Assembly (NCBI GenBank): GCA_951640165.1
Contig: OX621263.1
Span: forward strand, 16,250,001-16,314,000
Length of the DNA stretch: 64,000 nt
Source: Pseudoips prasinana
Lineage: Eukaryota; Arthropoda; Insecta; Lepidoptera; Nolidae
Direction: 5' to 3'
Positions 43,679 through 55,037 of the stretch are shown here, one piece after another. The stretch's first letter is position 1; every line of letters starts with the position of its first letter. Both the position numbers and the translations under genes were made by a program. A model generated the notes under the pieces. That model worked only from the letters and a program-made list of their open reading frames with translations. It made no database searches and was not told where the DNA came from.

Positions 43679-44232
43679 CTATGCTTTTGGTTCGATGTCA
43701 TCTTGAATTTTTGCTATTAATTCTCTTGTGGTGGAGTATATATCATCGAATAATATTGCTTTAACAACATGCTGAACACAGACATCAGCTTCACAATTGC
43801 ACATCGGCTGTTCGGATTTGGGAAAATTTTCTGCATCATATATTTCGATTTTTATTATTTTTGTTCCTCGGGTGACCGGTTTCTTTATATATTGGAAAAA
43901 TGTTTGATCGGTTCTCTGCCTCTTACGAGAAAGACCAAGCGACTTCTGTCCAGGTTTTTTTTGAGCTATTGGGTCTTCCATAGGTATGAAATTAAATAGT
44001 TGTTGTTCCACGTCCTAGAAAAAGTAAAATATATACAAATTAATACACCATTTTTTTTCCTATTTATATATTTTAGATAAAACATATAATTAAGTATAAT
44101 AGATAAAATAGAAACATCAGATATTCAGTTATTTACTTGCTAAATTATATCCTATATTATCAATTAAAATAAATATATAAAATTATTAAATAAAATGTAT
44201 TTTAATAACAAGGTGTTAAGACTTACCGACAT
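43679..44232 (-). CDS. Polinton left-arm gene, unknown function, spliced (113 aa)
   Basis: The open frame on the minus strand begins at 44014 without an ATG (it could only start with GTG at 44011). Upstream, ATGTCG (44232-44227) is followed by a perfect donor GTAAGT at 44226, and CTAG at 44018-44015 is the acceptor, in phase 0. The model is exon 1 44232-44227, intron 44226-44015, exon 2 44014-43679, giving 113 aa. A TATATAAAAG box at 44317-44308 sits about 75 bp before the ATG, supporting this start. The protein has a basic patch (GLSRKRQRTD, a likely nuclear signal) and a CNCEADVC cysteine cluster. I recognise no family. It diverges from the rest of the element in orientation. Confidence 0.65.
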
Positions 44233-44494
44233 AATGTGATTAACGATCTACCTCGTATGAGCCTCAAATGCAAGAAAAATAATGAATTTTTAGATATTAC
44301 TGTTCCCCTTTTATATAATTTTTTTTTAAAATCTATAGAGTTCAAAATCCAAAACATATTTTTTAGTTACACGTTGCTAAGAACAAATATGGTAAGGTAT
44401 GCGTGAAAGAAATTGAAACCTGATAATCGCGACAGACTGGTGCCGAAGACTTTATTGTTTACTATAATCATTATGAATAAAATAAATATTACTG

Positions 44495-45215
<721 letters not shown>

Positions 45216-45439
45216 TCTTTCCATCCACTTAACTTCTAAAGACATAGACATATACACACATCAACACAATCTAGGGATATTGAACATTTCATTGATTATC
45301 TAGAAAACTATAAACATTTTGTTATGACTGTAAATGGAAGAATTAAAGATAATTTCATGGCCGATATTTAAACATTAACAACACGATGCGATTTTGTTTT
45401 TCTAATTAATAAAAGTCTTAAATTAATTAAGCCATAGAA

Positions 45440-46620
45440 AATTACTGAGTGAACAAAAACATTTTATTCTTATAAAATTATTCAATCGAATTAAATGAAT
45501 AAAAATCTTACCAAATCTGATAATCAGTAATCGGTATTTCCTCCTCTAACATTAATCACACAGCGGCAACGATTTTCCATACTTAAAATTAAGGTGTCAA
45601 TGTCTTGCTGGGGTATGCTTCGAAAAGTTGTTCTTCTGTTGTCAAGTTGGGCGGAAAATCCCTCAATGCTCTTCGCTGTAACATGTCCCAGGCGTGTTCA
45701 ATTGGGTTTAAGTCTGGCGACTGTGGAGGCCAATCTAATACCTGAACATCGTGTTCTCGAAGGGCGGCCCTCACCAGCCGCGCTGTATGGGAAGGTGCAT
45801 TGTCATGCATGAGCTGAAATTCTTGCCCCGTTAGGGCCCTGAGCGGGACAATGACACGTTCTACTACCTCCTCACGGTATCTATGGGCAGTCATGCTGCC
45901 CTGAATCCAAATGAGTTGGGTTCGTCCGCCGATTCGTATTCCTGCCCACACCATAATTGTCCCGCCTTGGTAAGAGTGGACCTCCTGTGGATGTCGGAGA
46001 CGGCTGACCCTGCCTGGAGTTCTCCAAACGCGTGTTCGTCTCGAATCTGGATGAAATCCATAGCGGGACTCATCAGTGAACAGCACCAATGACCATTGTT
46101 GATCACTCCATGTCAAATGTTCTTGAGCCCATAAAAGTCGCCTACCGCGATTGCCACGTCGCAGCGCTGGGACTCGTAGCGGTCTGCGAGCATGAAGACC
46201 AACTTCATGCAGCCTCCTTCGCACGGTTTGGTCGCTCACCAGCAGCTGCTGACCCTCCTGGAGCCTTTGCACTAGTTGCATCGCTGTGATATTGGGTAGT
46301 CTTCTGGCGGTCATTTGGAGAAATCGATCCTGTCTCTGAGTGGTAACACGATATCTACCTGTGTGCCGTTCTGCCACATCTCCAGTAGCGCGATAACGTG
46401 ACCACAGCCTGGATACCACATTTTGGCTTGTGCCCAGAGACTCAGCAACGACGCGTTGAATAGCACCGTTTTGTAACATGCCAACTGCCCGTAACATTTC
46501 ATCTCGACTCAAATGATGGCGTGGCATGACGCTAAAAAGCTTACACAACCAATTGAGAAAAGAAAATAAAACAATTTATCAGGTTTTCTTCAATTAACAC
46601 GCAAAAAAATTTTTAATGCA
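45440..46620 (-). mobile_element. Tc1/mariner (DD34E) insertion inside the Polinton
   Basis: A GC-richer block holding a transposase gene interrupts the AT-rich left arm. Flanks with ACATTTTATTCTT on the left and, inverted, TGTTTTATTTTCTT on the right may be worn TIRs. The exact ends could not be fixed. Confidence 0.55.
45589..46527 (-). pseudogene. Tc1-like DD34E transposase, frame-shifted near the C-terminus
   Basis: The start is taken at MPRHHLSRDEML (46527); an in-frame Met at 46548 is less family-like. The N-terminus has the paired helix-turn-helix domains (VVAESLGTSQNVVSRLWSRY; TTQRQDRFLQMTARRLPNIT). The catalytic triad is in LFTDES, LMHDNAPSHTA and SPDLNPIEH, with exactly 34 residues between the second Asp and the Glu. 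After TTEEQLFEA the sequence leaves the family pattern and stops; the expected tail (DIDTLILSMENRC-like) lies in another frame from about 45610 down to 45540, so a small deletion or indel has occurred near 45625. The codon use is clearly richer in GC than the Polinton genes around it. The enzyme would cut and paste the element at TA sites, but this copy is probably dead. Confidence 0.85.
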
Positions 46621-47260
46621 ACTTCTTGAAATTAGATACAACTCAAGATTGCGCTGTGCTTTGCGTGTTTTCATTTGTTTCTCATTTTAATTTTTAAATT
46701 TTGAATAAAGAATAGACAAGGTTTAAATCTGTAAATAAACTTTTTAAGGAAACTAAATAGGTTTTAAACAATAAAGCCATGTTTGATTTCAAAATAACGT
46801 ATCTCTAGACTTTGTTGATGTGTGTATAAACTTGTAATTACACAAAAAATAGTTACTACGGCTTTGCCTGTCTATTAAAGAGGGGGATAATACGTATCCC
46901 TAGGTTAATACAGATTAGATAGATAACTTATGTGTGAGCTCAATTTCATTCATATTGCGCAGTTTTGCGTACATGAGTAACAAACATACAAATTTTCACT
47001 ATTATAATATTGACATGATTGTAAAATAAATAATACTACCAGAATATTTCGAAAAAACTTTCATCTATAAAGTTAAAAAACACATTATCCTCTTTTGTTT
47101 GACACAGTCGCGTATTATAATGTACTAGTGCAATGTAGATACATATTTCAATATTGCTGACAATGTACAATTTATGTGTGTGTGTGGTGCAATCTACTCA
47201 GCGTTTTAACATCTTACACGTGTCCTATTCCATATTCGGGATAATATGACGTGTATTTTG
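46621..47260. other. Polinton left-arm non-coding sequence
   Basis: AT-rich with no open frame of note. A short TGTGTGTGTGTGG stretch is at about 47176-47188. Confidence 0.5.
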
Positions 47261-47263
47261 AGC

Positions 47264-47387
47264 TATTTAAAAGCCGGGATGCGAAAGTTCGACCACAAAT
47301 CACTTCTTGGAGAGCCAGCGAGATCATCCTACAAGTTCACAAAAAGTATACCAGATCTTCACAGCAGCAATCTACAAACATAAAAAT
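47264..47387 (+). promoter_or_regulatory. Promoter and leader of the rightward Polinton genes
   Basis: TATTTAAAAG at 47264-47273 is a TATA-like box, followed by a leader of about 90 nt that ends in the AT of the start codon, immediately before the donor GTAAGT at 47388. It probably drives the 168-aa gene and the DNA polymerase. Confidence 0.55.
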
Positions 47388-48300
47388 GTAAGTATATCCA
47401 ATTTTTTTGATTTTTTTTTGTTTTTTTTTGATTTTTTTATTTTTTTTCATTAATTTCAATCATTCAACTGTTTAAAAATTCTCACTTTCTTTTTGTTATT
47501 CGACTATTGAATAATTCAATTATTTAATCATTCGTTTCAATTATTCATTTTAATTACTCACCTGTTCAAAGTTTACACTTTCCATTTATTATTCAAACTA
47601 TTCGATAATTCACCTGTTTAGTCATTCGTTTCTATCTTTCATTTCAATCCATCAAAGTTTTCACTTTATTTTTATTATTGAATTGAATATTATGTAGCTA
47701 TTTTAATGTGTTTTTAATAATTATAAATTGGGAACTATCCAGTTTTCTAATAATTTTTAAGATAATATACTAAATATGTTTTTTTTTGTCTTTAGGTCCA
47801 AACATAATGCAGACCAACTTTTCCCGTCTGAAGATGAATCAGGACCAGAAACTTCAATAAAAACCAAGACAGAAAAAAGGAAGCGCAAGTCCCCGCAGAG
47901 AAGCACTGAGTGTCAGCCCTCCACCAGCAAAAGATTGAAGTCAGCGACGCGACCAACGTGCAGTGACTTGTTTGGAAGTGACTCTGGAGACGAACAACTG
48001 GAGGCAACTGGTAAAAAACATCACCCGATCTCTTCATATGTTACTCGTAGACTTGCGAACGGTTTTTCCAGACAAGTTTATGATAATAAGAAAGGCGGTT
48101 TTTATGTTGAGATGAAAATCTATAATTGTAAAGATATTGAACGAGTGCCACCGGTTAATAGATGGCGGCACTCGATTATTACTATAAAAAATAAGTGTGA
48201 AACAGAATCCGAGTCTTGGAGTCATTTAAATACGTATATTAAGTGCGTTAAAAAAGAGTTTTTGAACTGCCCTCCTACATTTATTAGCTCCTATCAATAA
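47386..48300 (+). CDS. Polinton N-terminal/alternative product, unknown function (168 aa), intron inside the start codon
   Basis: The first exon ends with AT (47386-47387). GTAAGT opens an intron at 47388 that closes with TTTAG at 47795, and the next exon supplies the G of the ATG plus TCC, starting MSKHNADQLFPSEDE. The alternative start at 47776 would lie inside the polypyrimidine tract and is less likely. The protein has an acidic N-terminus, a basic segment (KTEKRKRKSPQR, likely nuclear signal), an acidic DLFGSDSGDEQLEA patch and a C-terminal half with NKKGGFYVEMKIYNC and NRWRHSIITIKNKC. No known domain was recognised. From 48011 an alternative donor (GTAAAA) could remove the C-terminal half and connect to the polymerase frame. 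AATAAA-like signals follow at about 48300. Confidence 0.65.
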
Positions 48301-48473
48301 TAATAAATATTATTATAACTGTCATTATACTACAAACAGTTGTAAAATTTATTTCTATTAATCGGTAATATTAAAATTATAATCATTATATAATTTAATA
48401 TACTTATGTTATCCATTGTTTAATCTTTCTAAATAAATATTCAAAGCCATTCAATCGCATTTTTCCTTTGCAG

Positions 48474-51400
48474 TTCAACCGTCTTCTAATTCACAATCAA
48501 GCACTTATATTAATTGTGATAAATGCAATATTGAGATTCCAGAACATGAATACAGATATCATAAGAGAACTAATATTCATAAATCAAATAGTTTAATAAA
48601 GACAAAGTTTGAAAATGTTGATATTGTTGCCACAGCATTCAAAAACAGAATCATGACATATCGCTTACATCCATCTCAAGAAGACGAGTACCTTTTTATA
48701 GAGGCGTTCTTAGATGGAAAGCGAGTCGATATATTAAAACTAATTGAATTAACTATACTGAAACATATCAGTATTAAAGTGAACTTCGAGTTGTTTGCCT
48801 ATTTTATGCTACCCGCAACAGGTGAAAAGCAATTGAAGTCATTTAATACTAAATATGAAACCGTATACCAAAATACTGATTATGATGAATTGTTTTCCCG
48901 TGTAAAGGAGACATATAAAATGAAATTGACGGAATTCGAGCATTGTCAATCTGGATGGTCATTGATGTCTTTTTGTCACTTGGAAATAAATATTAATAAG
49001 TACTCTCCCATGCGGGGAGGATCTTATATCGACTTACCTGAGAAAATTAAGAATACAAAAAGTTGCATAAATATACAGAATAATGATAATTATTGTTTTT
49101 TGTGGAGTATAGCTGCAGCATTATTCCCCAAGAAAAATAATGTCTGTAGACCAAGCTCATATCCGAATTTAAACTCAATATTTAATATTGAGGGGATGTC
49201 ATTTCCACCCTCATATAAAGATATTGAGTTGTTTGAAAAAAATAATTGTGGAATAAGTGTAAATGTTTATGGATTAGACAGGCACCATAAAGTTACTGGT
49301 CCTCTATATGTTACTAGTACTAAGAGGATGGACCACGTAAACTTGCTTTATTTTGAAACCGACAACAAAGGTCATTATTGTTTGATAAAAAATCTAATGC
49401 GTCTAGTCAGACGTCAAATCTCACATCATAAAGGTCAAATGTATTTATGTGAATTATGTCTACAATTTTTTACTACTGAAAAAAAATACACTTCGCATTG
49501 CTGTTCTAAGATTATCACCGTATTACCAGAAAAAAATAGTTTTTTAAAATTTAATCATTATGAGCGACAGAATAAAATTAACTTTGTTATATATGCAGAT
49601 TTTGAATGTCTTTTATCTGAGTTTAAAGAACCGAATTCAGATAAAAATACAGTAAGAAATAAATGTCACCAGCCATCATGTTTTGCCTATTATATATGTT
49701 GTTCCCATGACAGAAGCTTGAATAAATTTGTTACGTATAGAGGAAAAGACTGTGTACAAGTATTTGTTAATAGATTGATAAAAGACGCACAGACACTTCA
49801 CAAGATTTTAATTTCAAAAAAGCCCATGAAACCAATGACTAAAGAACAAATTGATGATTACTGTAATGCAACAATATGTCACATTTGCAAGCAATTATTA
49901 TTTGATGACAAAGTATGTGATCATGATCATATTACTTCTGAATATAGAGGCGCAGCTCATTCACATTGTAATATATCGTTTCAAGTATGTTCATTCATAC
50001 CTGTTATATTTCATAACTTATCCGGCTATGATGCTCATATATTTATTACAGAACTTTCTAAACACGATGGTGAAATAAAAATCATACCTCAAACAAAAGA
50101 AAAATATTTATCTATAACAAAACTGATTAAATCAGATATTGATAGAAAGCCTGTACAAATTAAATTTATAGATTCTTTTCAGTTCTTAAGTTCAAGCGTT
50201 GATACTTTAACTAAAAGTTTGAATGACGAAGATTTCATTCACTTATCATCCCATTACCATCACAAAGAACAATTCGACTTAATAAGAATAAAAGGTATAT
50301 ATCCATATGAATACGTTAACTCATGGCAGAAATATAATGAAACCGAAATCCCAAGTAAAGATTGTTTCTATAACAGCTTGCAAATGAAAAATATAACAAA
50401 TCTTGAATATGAACATGCTCAAAACGTTTGGAAATGTTTTAATATTAGCTCTATTGGTGAATACACGGATTTATATTTAAAATCCGATGTACTTTTGCTA
50501 TGTGATGTATTCGAAAATTTTAGAAAAATATCTTTAAAAAATTATAATCTTGATCCTGCCTATTATGTTACTTCACCAAGTTTAAGTTGGGATGCCATGC
50601 TATTTTATACAGGTGTTCAATTAGAGCTAATTAACGATTTGGAAATTTATCAAATGATAGAAAAAGGCATACGTGGAGGGCTAGCACAGTGCACTCATCG
50701 ATATGCTAAAGCTAATAATTGTTATTTACCTAATTTTGATGCTTCCAAACCATCAACATATTTAATATATCTTGACTGTAACAATCTTTATGGTTATGCT
50801 ATGACAAAAAAATTGCCCATATCAGATTTTAAATTTATGAAACATGATGAGATTGTGACATTCAATGTGCTTGATGTTCCTGATGATGGTAGTCACGGTT
50901 ACATTTTAGAAGTTGATATGATGTATCCGGATCATTTACATAATTTACACAGTGACTTACCGTTTGCTCCAGAAAAATTTATACCTATTGGAGGGAAGAC
51001 ACCAAAATTAATTGCCAATTTGTATGATAAATATAATTACATAATACATTTTGTTCACCTGAAAAAATGTCTAAGAAATGGTCTTGTATTAAAAAGAATT
51101 CATAGAATCCTTAAATTCAGGCAAGAGAACTTTTTAAAGAAATATATTGACTTAAATACTAAATTACGTCAAGCAGCTTCGACACCGTTTGAAAAAGATT
51201 TTTTCAAACTTTTGAATAATTCTGTATTTGGTAAAACAATTGAAAATAAACGTAAACGAGTCAACGTCAAATTAGTTACTAAATGGAATGATAAATGTAA
51301 TAAAACAAATAAATTAATAGGTGCAGAGAAATGGATTGCAAAACCAAATTTGAAAAGCATCTCTATATTTAATGAAAATTTTATTGCAGTACAACTGAGT

Positions 51401-52009
51401 CATGAAAAGCTTATTTTAGATAGACCAATATATATTGGATTTACTGTGCTTGAATATTCAAAACAACATATGTACGATTTTCATTACAATTTCATAAAGA
51501 ATAAATATGGTGAAAATGTCAAGCTATGTTATACCGATACTGATAGTTTATTATACCTAATACATACACCTGATATTTACAAAGACATGCGAGATAATAT
51601 ACAAGAATTTGATACTAGTAATTTTGATTCTCATAATCCTTATGGTATACCTAAAATTAACGAAAAAGTACCCGGTTTGTTTAAAGATGAACTGGGTGGT
51701 GATATAATTACAGAATTTATTGGACTAAGACCGAAACTTTACTGTATTAAATCACTAAAGACGCAAATTAATAAAGCTAAAGGAGTGTCAAAGGCAATTA
51801 CAAGGAAATTAAATACATCTAGTTATAAAAAAGTATTATTTAATAATATTGAGTTAAAGTGCAAGATGAATATGATCAAATCAATGGGGCATGTCCTCTA
51901 TTCACAAGAACTTAAAAAAGTAATATTAAAAAGAGTTGATGATAAAATACATATACAATCAAATCAAATAAATACATTACCTTGGGGGCATTCTGATATG
52001 GTATTGTAA
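48474..52009 (+). CDS. polB: Protein-primed family B DNA polymerase of the Polinton
   Basis: The frame is open from an acceptor (TTTGCAG at 48467-48473). The first ATG is at 48653 (1118 aa from there), but the upstream 60 codons encode a Cys2-His2 finger (CDKC then HKRTNIH), so the real start is probably in an upstream exon. Counting from 48653: exonuclease motifs YADFE (about 316), NLSGYD (about 455) and YLKSD (about 608); polymerase motifs DCNNLYG (A, about 707), NNSVFGK (B, about 856) and YTDTDS (C, about 960). All catalytic acids are present. An insert with CHIC and CDHDHITSEYRGAAHSHCN (about 408-443) resembles an HNH/endonuclease VII zinc site, as in other Polinton polymerases. It would copy the linear element from a protein primer. 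The frame is intact; AATAAA lies at about 52075. Confidence 0.93.
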
Positions 52010-52240
52010 ATTGTTAAATAGTATGTAGTTGTATTTACAGTTTGTTAGTATTTATAATTGTGTTAAAGTAATTGAATAAAGTATATAATATGTTTAAATT
52101 ATATTATTTTTATTTTATTTCTGATATATGGAACCTCTCCTTACTTTCTCACCTTTATTTTACCGTTCAATAATGATATATACATGTCATTTACATGTAT
52201 ATATTAAGCGTAGAAACAAGGTATTAAATTAAATTGCAAG

Positions 52241-52926
52241 ATGAAGTTGATCAAACAGCCCGTATCACTGAACGTTAGTAATATCAGCCTCGATGATTAT
52301 TCTCATCAAATCAGACATAGTGTTCTATTACCTAATACAATTCGCTGTATAATATGTGGTCCATCAAGTTGTGGTAAAACCAATGTTATAATTAGTTTGT
52401 TATTACATGAAAATGGGCTCAAATTTCGGAATCTATACCTTTACTCTAAGACTACTTTTCAACCAAAGTATCAATTCTTGCGAGAAGTAGTTAAAAGAGT
52501 ACCACAGATTAAATTTTATCAGTTCAATGATGATAAAGATGTTGTTGCTCCAGATAAAGCTCTAAACAATTCTGTATTTATTTTTGATAATGTGCTTGTG
52601 AGAAACAAATAAACATTCGAAATTATTTCTCAATGGGTAGACATAAACAAATCGATTGTTTTTATTTATCTCAAACCTATTCAAAAATTCCAAAACAGTT
52701 ACTACGTGACAATGCTAATTTTCTTGTAATATTTAAACAAGATGATGTCAATTTAAAACACATTTATGAAGAACATGTGAGCTCTGATATGTCATGGAAA
52801 CAATTTAAAAATATTTGTGATACAGTTTGGAATGAACCTTATAATTTTATTAGCATAAATAAAGATTCATTATTAAACAATGGAAGATACAGGAAAAACT
52901 TGGATGTATATTTTAGATTTGAATGA
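52241..52926 (+). pseudogene. FtsK/HerA-type genome-packaging ATPase, one frame break
   Basis: The first part (52241-52612, 123 aa) has Walker A in CGPSSCGKTN (about residues 45-54) and a Walker B-like strand VFIFDN (about 110-115), where most relatives have two acidic residues; here the second is Asn. The frame then stops at 52612. The second part (52633-52926) continues the family pattern in another frame: MGRHKQIDCFYLSQTYSKIP (the arginine- and glutamine-bearing sensor region), then LVIFKQDD and the C-terminal tail. The switch lies between about 52585 and 52612, a one-base change. The enzyme would pump DNA into capsids. With the break and the Walker B change this copy is most likely inactive. 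Confidence 0.88.
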
Positions 52927-52977
52927 ACTTATAAATTAGTGTAGTTCATAAATACATTTAGTATTATTGTTAACTTG

Positions 52978-53910
52978 ATGGTATACGGTGTCCGAAATAA
53001 GATGGAGAAAGCTGTTAAAATAGAATTAATGAAGTCAGTCAATTCCATAAAAAATAAACTAAAGGAAATCAAAAATCAAGAGCATGCAGTTAATCTAACT
53101 CTTGATAAAATGTTTAAACCTGTTTCCGAACCACTAAAAATCCTAGCTAATTCACAAAGATTTCTAGAAAATACTAAAAATGATGAAAATAATATATCAT
53201 TTGAAAATTCCATAGAAACAGATTCGAACGAAAATAGTAATAGCTCTTCTGCTAAACTTGATGATTTTTACGATGCTGATATAAATTCTGCAAGTTCTCC
53301 TAAAACCGAATTAATAAATAAATTAGATATTTCACTTGACAATGAAGACATGTATGGCATTTACGATGGCTTAAATGTTCCATTTGGAGTAAGAACTGAA
53401 AATAAGTCCTTAATGATGGGTAACTCCTCAGTATCATTTTCTAAATCTGGAAGTTTAGATACAATTTTGATTAAAATCGGAAACAGAACTTACGATCTAA
53501 CCCCTGGACTAAAAGAACTTTTACTTCGGAGGAAACCTGATATGAAGTTAATAACAAAAGTCGATAAGCTTGTCTATAAAGATATGCTAAATTCTACTAA
53601 CGCTCATAAGAGAGATTATAATCCTGATGGTCAAATGAGAGGTGATAAAGGTTTAAAATATCGAGAAATAATCAAGCCATTATTTCTTGAGACATTAAAG
53701 GAAGAAAATAACATAAAACTCGGTGGTAGCTTGCCAAAACTAAAAAAATATAAAAAAAATACAGATTTTGTATATTGGGACGATCCCAATGAATTGGTAG
53801 AAAGACTAAAATTATTAGTAGCTTCAAAAGAAGCTGGCAACACCAATCACGACAATGAAATTTTATCAATAATAGAAGAATTAAAGGAAGCAAACATAAT
53901 AAAAGCATAA
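52978..53910 (+). CDS. Conserved Polinton protein of unknown function (310 aa)
   Basis: The start is taken at ATG 52978; another Met is at 53002. The N-terminal 60 residues are Lys/Glu-rich and probably coiled coil (VNSIKNKLKEIKNQEHAVNL). A Ser/Asn-rich acidic linker follows (about 85-115). The C-terminal half has NRTYDLTPGLKELLLRRKPD, NSTNAHKRDYNPDGQMRGDKG and KYREIIKPLF, a pattern I associate with an uncharacterised gene next to the integrase in arthropod Polintons. The frame is intact. The position between ATPase and integrase, on the same strand, fits a co-expressed late gene. I do not assign a function. Confidence 0.75.
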   Translation: MVYGVRNKMEKAVKIELMKSVNSIKNKLKEIKNQEHAVNLTLDKMFKPVSEPLKILANSQRFLENTKNDENNISFENSIETDSNENSNSSSAKLDDFYDADINSASSPKTELINKLDISLDNEDMYGIYDGLNVPFGVRTENKSLMMGNSSVSFSKSGSLDTILIKIGNRTYDLTPGLKELLLRRKPDMKLITKVDKLVYKDMLNSTNAHKRDYNPDGQMRGDKGLKYREIIKPLFLETLKEENNIKLGGSLPKLKKYKKNTDFVYWDDPNELVERLKLLVASKEAGNTNHDNEILSIIEELKEANIIKA

Positions 53911-54034
53911 ATACTAATTGCTAAAAATATAGTGATTCAGTATTATAAAGTCATTCCTTATTAATGTATGTTTTTATAAACAAATAGTGTTCGAATATAT
54001 GTGCATAAATCTCTTTTAAAAGTCTATAAAAATA

Positions 54035-54967
54035 ATGCAGTACAAAGCCGATGTGGTAAATGAAATTCATAAGAATGCAAGGGTCAATTTTCCAAGAAGA
54101 CATGTTATTATGAAAGATATAGATGACTTATGGCAAGCAGATCTAATCGATATGCAATCCATTTCTGGAGAAAATTATAAGTTTAGGTTTATTCTCGCCA
54201 TTATCGATACTTTTTCAAAATACGCTTGGGCATTTCCCCTGAAAAATAAGAACAAAGATGAGATATTTAAGACCTTTAAGAATTTATTAGATGAGAAGCG
54301 TGTCCCTAAAAATTTACAAACAGATAATGGTACAGAATTTTATAATAATAAATTTAAAAATCTTATGCAATCATATAATATTAATCATTATTCAACATTC
54401 TCATCAAAGAAAGCTTCCATAGTTGAGAGATTTATCAGAACATTGAAATCTAAATTATATAAAGAATTTAGTTTAAAGGGTAATTATAATTGGACAAATA
54501 ATACCCTCAATAATATAATGTATAAATATAATCACACTATCCATCGCACAATTCAAGAAATACCGGCAAATGTGAATAACATAAATAAAAAACATATATT
54601 AGAGAGATATAATAGCTTGATTAAAATAAGTACTTTGAAAAGTAAGTTAACAGTAGGTGATTATGTCCGTATCAGTAAGTATAAAGGAACATTTGAAAAA
54701 GGATATACTCCTAATTGGTCAACAGAAATATTTAAAATTAGACGTAAACAGAATACAATTCCTGTTACATACTTAATTGACGATACCCTCAGGGGTCAGC
54801 CAATTTTGGGAGCATTTTATGAACAGGAGCTCCAAAAGACAAAAAATCCTGATGTATATTTAGTTGAAAAAGTGCTTAGAAAGAAAGGGAATAAGGTTTT
54901 CGTGAAATGGTTGGTTTTTCTTCTACTGAAAATAGCTGGATTGATAAGTCAAACGTTTTGTGAATAA
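54035..54967 (+). pseudogene. int: Retroviral-like integrase with C-terminal chromodomain, frame break at the end
   Basis: RNase H-fold integrase core: WQADLIDM (Asp36), QTDNGTEF (Asp97) and KKASIVERFIRTLK (Glu131), the D,D-E triad. It is preceded by a short N-terminal region and followed by the PNWSTEIFKI SH3-like segment and an incipient chromodomain (VYLVEKVLRKKGNKVFVKW). After that Trp (about 54911) the frame no longer matches; the family-like chromodomain end lies in a neighbouring frame to about 54961, so one base has been lost or gained. The catalytic core is untouched, so strand transfer might survive, with altered chromatin targeting. The enzyme inserts the linear element and makes the 6-bp duplication. 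Confidence 0.88.
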
Positions 54968-55037
54968 TAAAGTTTGTATATCAATTTTTGGATCAATATA
55001 TTATTATGTGTTTAATATTCCATTGATCATTCTTATA

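Noticed and set aside
47776..47795. ATG at 47776 as start of the 168-aa Polinton gene
   Set aside because: It lies in the T-rich tract before the TTTAG acceptor; the upstream AT/GTAAGT exon end explains the start better.
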